NCBI GenBank assembly: GCA_044376515.1
Contig: JBILKV010000191.1
Coordinates: 1 to 8,386 of the forward strand
Source of the DNA: Chth-196 sp044376515
GTDB lineage: Bacteria; Verrucomicrobiota; Verrucomicrobiia; Chthoniobacterales; Chthoniobacteraceae
DNA length: 8,386 nucleotides
Direction of reading: 5' to 3'
Shown here: positions 5,432 to 8,386 of the stretch, piece by piece
Layout: each line of letters opens with the position of its first letter
Position numbering within the stretch: the stretch's first letter is position 1
Notes under the pieces: generated by a model
Seen by the model: the letters and a program-made list of their open reading frames with translations, nothing else
Told to the model about the DNA's origin: nothing
Databases searched by the model: none
Made by a program: the position numbers and the translations under genes

Positions 5432-7447
5432 ATGGCCGGTTTCAGACTTTTTGACCTCAATCCAGAACAGCAGCAGGCAGTCCTCACCACGGAGGGCCCC
5501 CTGCTGATCCTCGCCGGCGCGGGCACCGGAAAAACGCGGGTGATCACCTCGCGCGTGGCCCATTTGATCGCCGAGGGAGTGGATCCGGCCAGCATTCTGG
5601 CGGTGACCTTCACCAACAAGGCGGCCAACGAAATGCGGGAGCGTCTCGCCGTCATGGTGGAAAAACTCAAAGCCAAGAAGGTGCTGATGAGCACTTTCCA
5701 CGCGTTGTGTGTGAGGATCCTGCGTTCGGGTATTGAACGCCTCGGCTACAAGCGCAACTTCTCAATCTACGACGAGGGAGACACCACTGGCCTCATCAAA
5801 AAGATCATCACGCGGACGGCAGCGCGCGACGAAAAGTTGGATCCGGGCGTTGCAAAAGCGCTGATCTCCAAGGCAAAGAACAACGGTTGGCGTGAGCCTT
5901 CGCCCGGCGACGAAAAAAGCCTGGCGGGCGCCGTGTTCGCCCGTTACCAGACAGAGCTCAAGGCGCTCAACGCTGTCGATTTCGACGATCTGCTCCTGCT
6001 CAGCGTGCAGCTTTTGGAGGAGCACGAGGACGTGCGCACCCAGTGGCAGCAGCGGTTCAGGTACTTGATGGTCGACGAGTTCCAGGACACCAACAGCCTC
6101 CAGTTGCGGCTGGTCAGCCAGCTTGCCGATGCGCGTAAAAACGTTGCGGTGGTCGGCGATGACGACCAGTCCATCTACGGCTGGCGCGGGGCCGAGGTGA
6201 CCAACATCCTGGAGTTCGAATCTCATTTTCCGAACCCCACCGTCGTCAAACTCGAGCAGAACTACCGCTCTACCAATCCCATCCTCCAGACCGCCAACAC
6301 CCTCATCCGCAACAACCCCAGACGCCGCCCCAAAAACCTGTGGAGCGCGGTCGACGGTGGCGAAAAGGTGCGTCTCATCGCCATGCCCGACGACCGCGAG
6401 GAGGCCCAGTACATCGCGGAGGATATTCAGCGCCGCCAGTTGGAGAACGGCATCAAGTGGGAGGACTTTGCCGTGCTGTTTCGCATGAACGCCCAGTCCC
6501 GGCTGATTGAACAGCAGCTGCGGCATTTGAAGATCCCGTACAAGGTCATCGGAGGAAAGAGCTTCTTCGACAGACGCGAGGTCAAGGATCTACTGGCGTA
6601 TGCCAGCTGCGTGCTGAACACCGACGACGATGTGTCGCTGCTGCGGATCGTCAACACGCCCGCTCGCGGGATGAGTCCCGCGGTTGTGGAGAAGGCCCTG
6701 GAGCACAGCACAAAAAACAAGTGCAGTGTGTGGGAGGCGCTCAGGGACGAGCGCTACCAGGAGGAGCTTGCCGGGCGGGCCACCACTGCCGTGCGGCAGT
6801 TCGTCGAGTTTGTAGACCGCTACGAGACGCGGCTCAACCAGCCGCTGGCGGACCAGCCCGCTATCCTGCGCGAGTTGGTCGAGGAAACCGGCTACCTCGA
6901 AGATCTGCGGCGTTCCTGCAAGACGCCAGAGGAGGCGCTCTCGCGCGAGACCAATGTGCGCGAGATGTTGAAGTCCTTCGAGGAGTACCGCACCAGTTCG
7001 ACCGAGGGGTTGCGCGGCTTTCTGGACGAAATGCTGCTCCGGCAGGAGCGCGAGGAGGAGGACGACGACGAGTCAAAGGGGACCGGTGTCACGCTGATTA
7101 CGCTCCACGCGGCCAAGGGATTGGAGTTTCCCAACGTGTATCTCGTCGGACTGGAGGAGGGGATCCTTCCCCACGACCGCTCCAAGATGGAAGGCACCGT
7201 CGACGAGGAGCGCCGCCTGTTGTACGTCGGGATCACGCGGGCGCGGCAGCGATTGTCGATTACGTGGTGTCAGCAGCGCATCAAGTACGGCAGCGTAACC
7301 CCCTGCAACCTCAGTTCGTTCGCGCGGGAACTCCCCGAGGAGTTTGTCTCGCGCGAGTCGCTCAAGCAGATTCAGAACACTCCCGTGACCGTGGAGTCGG
7401 CCAAATCGCGCTTCGACGCAATGCGCGCGCTGATCGAACAGCTCTAG
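5432..7447 (+). CDS. UvrD/Rep/PcrA-type superfamily 1A DNA helicase
   Basis: ATP-driven 3'-to-5' DNA helicase, expected to act at stalled replication forks or in DNA repair. The 671-residue product shows the full SF1A motif set: Q-motif region LNPEQQQAV (9-17), Walker A AGAGTGKT (28-35), TFTNKAANEM (59-68), motif II DEFQDT (215-220), motif III GDDDQSIYGWRGA (242-254), motif IV QNYRS (276-280), motif V TLHAAKGLEFPNVYLVGLEEGILPH (557-581), and motif VI EERRLLYVGITRAR (592-605). Length (E. coli Rep is 673 residues) and stretches such as GGKSFFDRREVKDLLAY and LLRIVNTP resemble Rep at least as much as UvrD/PcrA. The tail ends soon after motif VI and lacks the Tudor-like C-terminal domain usual in PcrA/UvrD. 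An acidic stretch EREEEDDDE (539-547) lies just before motif V. ATG at 5432 is chosen because homology begins a few residues later. The family is certain; the choice among rep, uvrD and pcrA is not, so no symbol is given. Confidence 0.95.
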   Translation: MAGFRLFDLNPEQQQAVLTTEGPLLILAGAGTGKTRVITSRVAHLIAEGVDPASILAVTFTNKAANEMRERLAVMVEKLKAKKVLMSTFHALCVRILRSGIERLGYKRNFSIYDEGDTTGLIKKIITRTAARDEKLDPGVAKALISKAKNNGWREPSPGDEKSLAGAVFARYQTELKALNAVDFDDLLLLSVQLLEEHEDVRTQWQQRFRYLMVDEFQDTNSLQLRLVSQLADARKNVAVVGDDDQSIYGWRGAEVTNILEFESHFPNPTVVKLEQNYRSTNPILQTANTLIRNNPRRRPKNLWSAVDGGEKVRLIAMPDDREEAQYIAEDIQRRQLENGIKWEDFAVLFRMNAQSRLIEQQLRHLKIPYKVIGGKSFFDRREVKDLLAYASCVLNTDDDVSLLRIVNTPARGMSPAVVEKALEHSTKNKCSVWEALRDERYQEELAGRATTAVRQFVEFVDRYETRLNQPLADQPAILRELVEETGYLEDLRRSCKTPEEALSRETNVREMLKSFEEYRTSSTEGLRGFLDEMLLRQEREEEDDDESKGTGVTLITLHAAKGLEFPNVYLVGLEEGILPHDRSKMEGTVDEERRLLYVGITRARQRLSITWCQQRIKYGSVTPCNLSSFARELPEEFVSRESLKQIQNTPVTVESAKSRFDAMRALIEQL

Positions 7448-8031
7448 GCGAACTGGCCGCCGAGCTTCAGCAAACCCGGCTTCTCCAAGGGGCACTCCAC
7501 GCGGAGCACCCGGACAGGGACGCCCGTCAACCGGCTCAGCTCAATCTTTTTGCCCGCAGCCGCCTCGAGGTACGGCCTGAGCATGGCGCTGGCCATCCCG
7601 GAGAAAAGCCCTGCGCCGGCATCCAACTGGGGGTTGCGGAGTTCGATTGCTTCTCCGTCTGAAGCATCTGCCAGGCAACTCACTTTGAGAGTGGTCGTCG
7701 CGCCCAAAACCCGCACGTCGACCTCCACCATGATTCCGAGCGAAAGCCCTTCCGGCGCGCCGTTTTTAATGCGCATCCGAGTCGCTGAAATCTTCACCCC
7801 CTGCGCCCCCGCAAGAGTCTCAACAGTCTTGTGTAGGACGTTTTCGAGAGATTGCAGGGGAATCAAGGCTTCCATGCACCCGCCCCTTACCGACTCCCCC
7901 GCCGCGGGCGGTTGGGTGACGCAAACCTCGGCGTCCGGAATGCCGGCCCGGGCCAGTAGCCTACGCGCCTGTTCCAGTGCCTCCTCCATGGAGGTGGGAG
8001 GCGAAACTGCAAGTGGAGGAATATCAAACAT
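7444..8031 (-). CDS. Conserved-looking hypothetical protein beside an Rrf2 regulator
   Basis: I do not recognise this 195-residue protein. Residues 1-50 are Pro/Ala-rich with a short helix (SMEEALEQARRLLARAG, 14-30). From about 52 onward the pattern is a helix (LQSLENVLHKTVETLA) followed by alternating hydrophobic strands (VKISATRMRI, LSLGIMVEVDVRVLG, TTTLKVSCLA, EAIELRNPQL), a helix around 143-160, and final strands (KKIELSRLTG, VPVRVLRVEC). There is no signal peptide or membrane segment. The layout loosely recalls small lipid-binding beta-sheet domains, but that is only an impression. Cysteines are at 37, 52, 119 and 180, in no metal-site spacing. Its 3' end overlaps the helicase stop at CTAG, and it follows the Rrf2-family gene by 94 bases on the same strand. 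ATG at 8031 is the first start in the frame; no Shine-Dalgarno motif precedes it. Strand regularity and the coding-like frame support a real gene. Confidence 0.72.
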   Translation of the reverse strand: MFDIPPLAVSPPTSMEEALEQARRLLARAGIPDAEVCVTQPPAAGESVRGGCMEALIPLQSLENVLHKTVETLAGAQGVKISATRMRIKNGAPEGLSLGIMVEVDVRVLGATTTLKVSCLADASDGEAIELRNPQLDAGAGLFSGMASAMLRPYLEAAAGKKIELSRLTGVPVRVLRVECPLEKPGLLKLGGQFA

Positions 8032-8125
8032 CGGAGGTGAAAGGGTTTCGGTGGGTTGCTGTTTCGGGGGGAGTTAAAATGTTGGCGAACGGGTGTGTCC
8101 GGAAGTGCCCTGAAGTCGGGAATGC

Positions 8126-8386
8126 TCAGATCAGGTACTCCGGTTCCCCGCCCCGCCTCGGGTTACGCGGGCCGGCGAGCAACTCGACAAGCGGCGGCCG
8201 GGTTCCATCGGTCCGGTACCGCGCCAGCGTGCGTTCGGCAAGTTCCGCGAGGGTGATGACGTCCAACACGGCGGAGAGCGCGGCGCGGGCCTCGACCATG
8301 AGTTGGCGCAGCCCGCACCGTTCTTCGTCCGGGCAGGAGCAGCGTTTGTAGGCGGAGACGCTCGCGCAGGAAAGCAGGGCAAGCGG
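8126..8386 (-). CDS. Rrf2-family transcriptional regulator, C-terminal part (5' end beyond window)
   Basis: The last 86 residues of a gene whose start lies beyond the right edge; it ends at TGA (8126-8128). The frame is open to the window edge and reads LLSCASVSAYKRCSCPDEER followed by CGLRQLMVEARAALSAVL and ITLAELAERTL. This matches the Rrf2-family (IscR/NsrR-like) arrangement of a cysteine cluster followed by a dimerisation helix and a short TLAEL-type tail. Cysteines are at visible residues 7, 16, 18 and 24, giving C-x-C-x5-C with one Cys upstream, which could ligate an Fe-S cluster as in IscR, NsrR and RsrR; ligation is inferred. The N-terminal winged-helix DNA-binding domain is not in the window, so the target sequence cannot be assessed. 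It is the upstream neighbour of the hypothetical gene, with 94 bases between them showing no clear promoter. Confidence 0.85.
   Translation of the reverse strand, partial: PLALLSCASVSAYKRCSCPDEERCGLRQLMVEARAALSAVLDVITLAELAERTLARYRTDGTRPPLVELLAGPRNPRRGGEPEYLI

Noticed and set aside
5762..6526. 254-codon minus-strand open frame antisense to the helicase
   Set aside because: It covers essential helicase motifs in antisense, so its length follows from codon bias; no family resemblance.
8131..8382. 83-codon minus-strand open frame with an ATG near the right edge
   Set aside because: The overlapping frame encodes the Rrf2 C-terminus with conserved motifs; this Pro/Arg/Ser-rich frame is its shadow.
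1..8386. CRISPR array, tRNA or rRNA genes, insertion sequence, toxin-antitoxin or phage module
   Set aside because: I looked for regularly spaced repeats, cloverleaf-like segments, transposase motifs and small toxin pairs and found none.

Overview
The window is GC-rich bacterial chromosome with mostly housekeeping content. It carries five complete genes and one gene cut by the right edge. Several features suggest the Verrucomicrobiota (Opitutae-like): the sequence style of the valyl-tRNA synthetase, an Rrf2-family tail with a C-x-C-x5-C cluster, dispersed hairpin repeats between genes, and no Shine-Dalgarno motif at any of the five visible starts. This placement is inferred from remembered family resemblance; no search was run.

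Layout, left to right. Positions 1-90 hold a cluster of three short hairpins that looks like a dispersed intergenic repeat. Positions 168-2927 (minus) encode valyl-tRNA synthetase (valS). The divergent 307-base gap 2928-3234 holds a short tandem repeat near valS and a perfect 14-base palindrome near the next gene. Positions 3235-3756 (plus) encode a small single-HKD phospholipase D-like protein with a cysteine-containing tail. The convergent gap 3757-3925 contains a degenerate inverted-repeat element. Positions 3926-5254 (minus) encode a secreted alpha/beta-hydrolase with a C-terminal fibronectin-III-like domain. A divergent 177-base gap follows. Positions 5432-7447 (plus) encode a UvrD/Rep-type superfamily 1 helicase. 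It converges on a hypothetical protein at 7444-8031 (minus), and the two stop codons share the palindrome CTAG. Upstream of the hypothetical gene on the same strand, positions 8126-8386 hold the C-terminal part of an Rrf2-family regulator.

How the genes work together: transcription direction flips at nearly every gene, so most are probably single transcription units. valS supplies Val-tRNA(Val). The helicase probably serves replication restart or DNA repair. The hydrolase works outside the cytoplasm on an unknown ester or peptide substrate. The only possible operon is the Rrf2 regulator followed, after 94 bases, by the hypothetical protein.

I found no evidence of a new multi-gene system such as a defence island, CRISPR array, biosynthetic cluster or mobile element. 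The items most worth a second look are the PLD-like protein with its Cys tail, the non-canonical HIGH motif of ValS, the unidentified protein beside the Rrf2 regulator, and the intergenic repeat elements.
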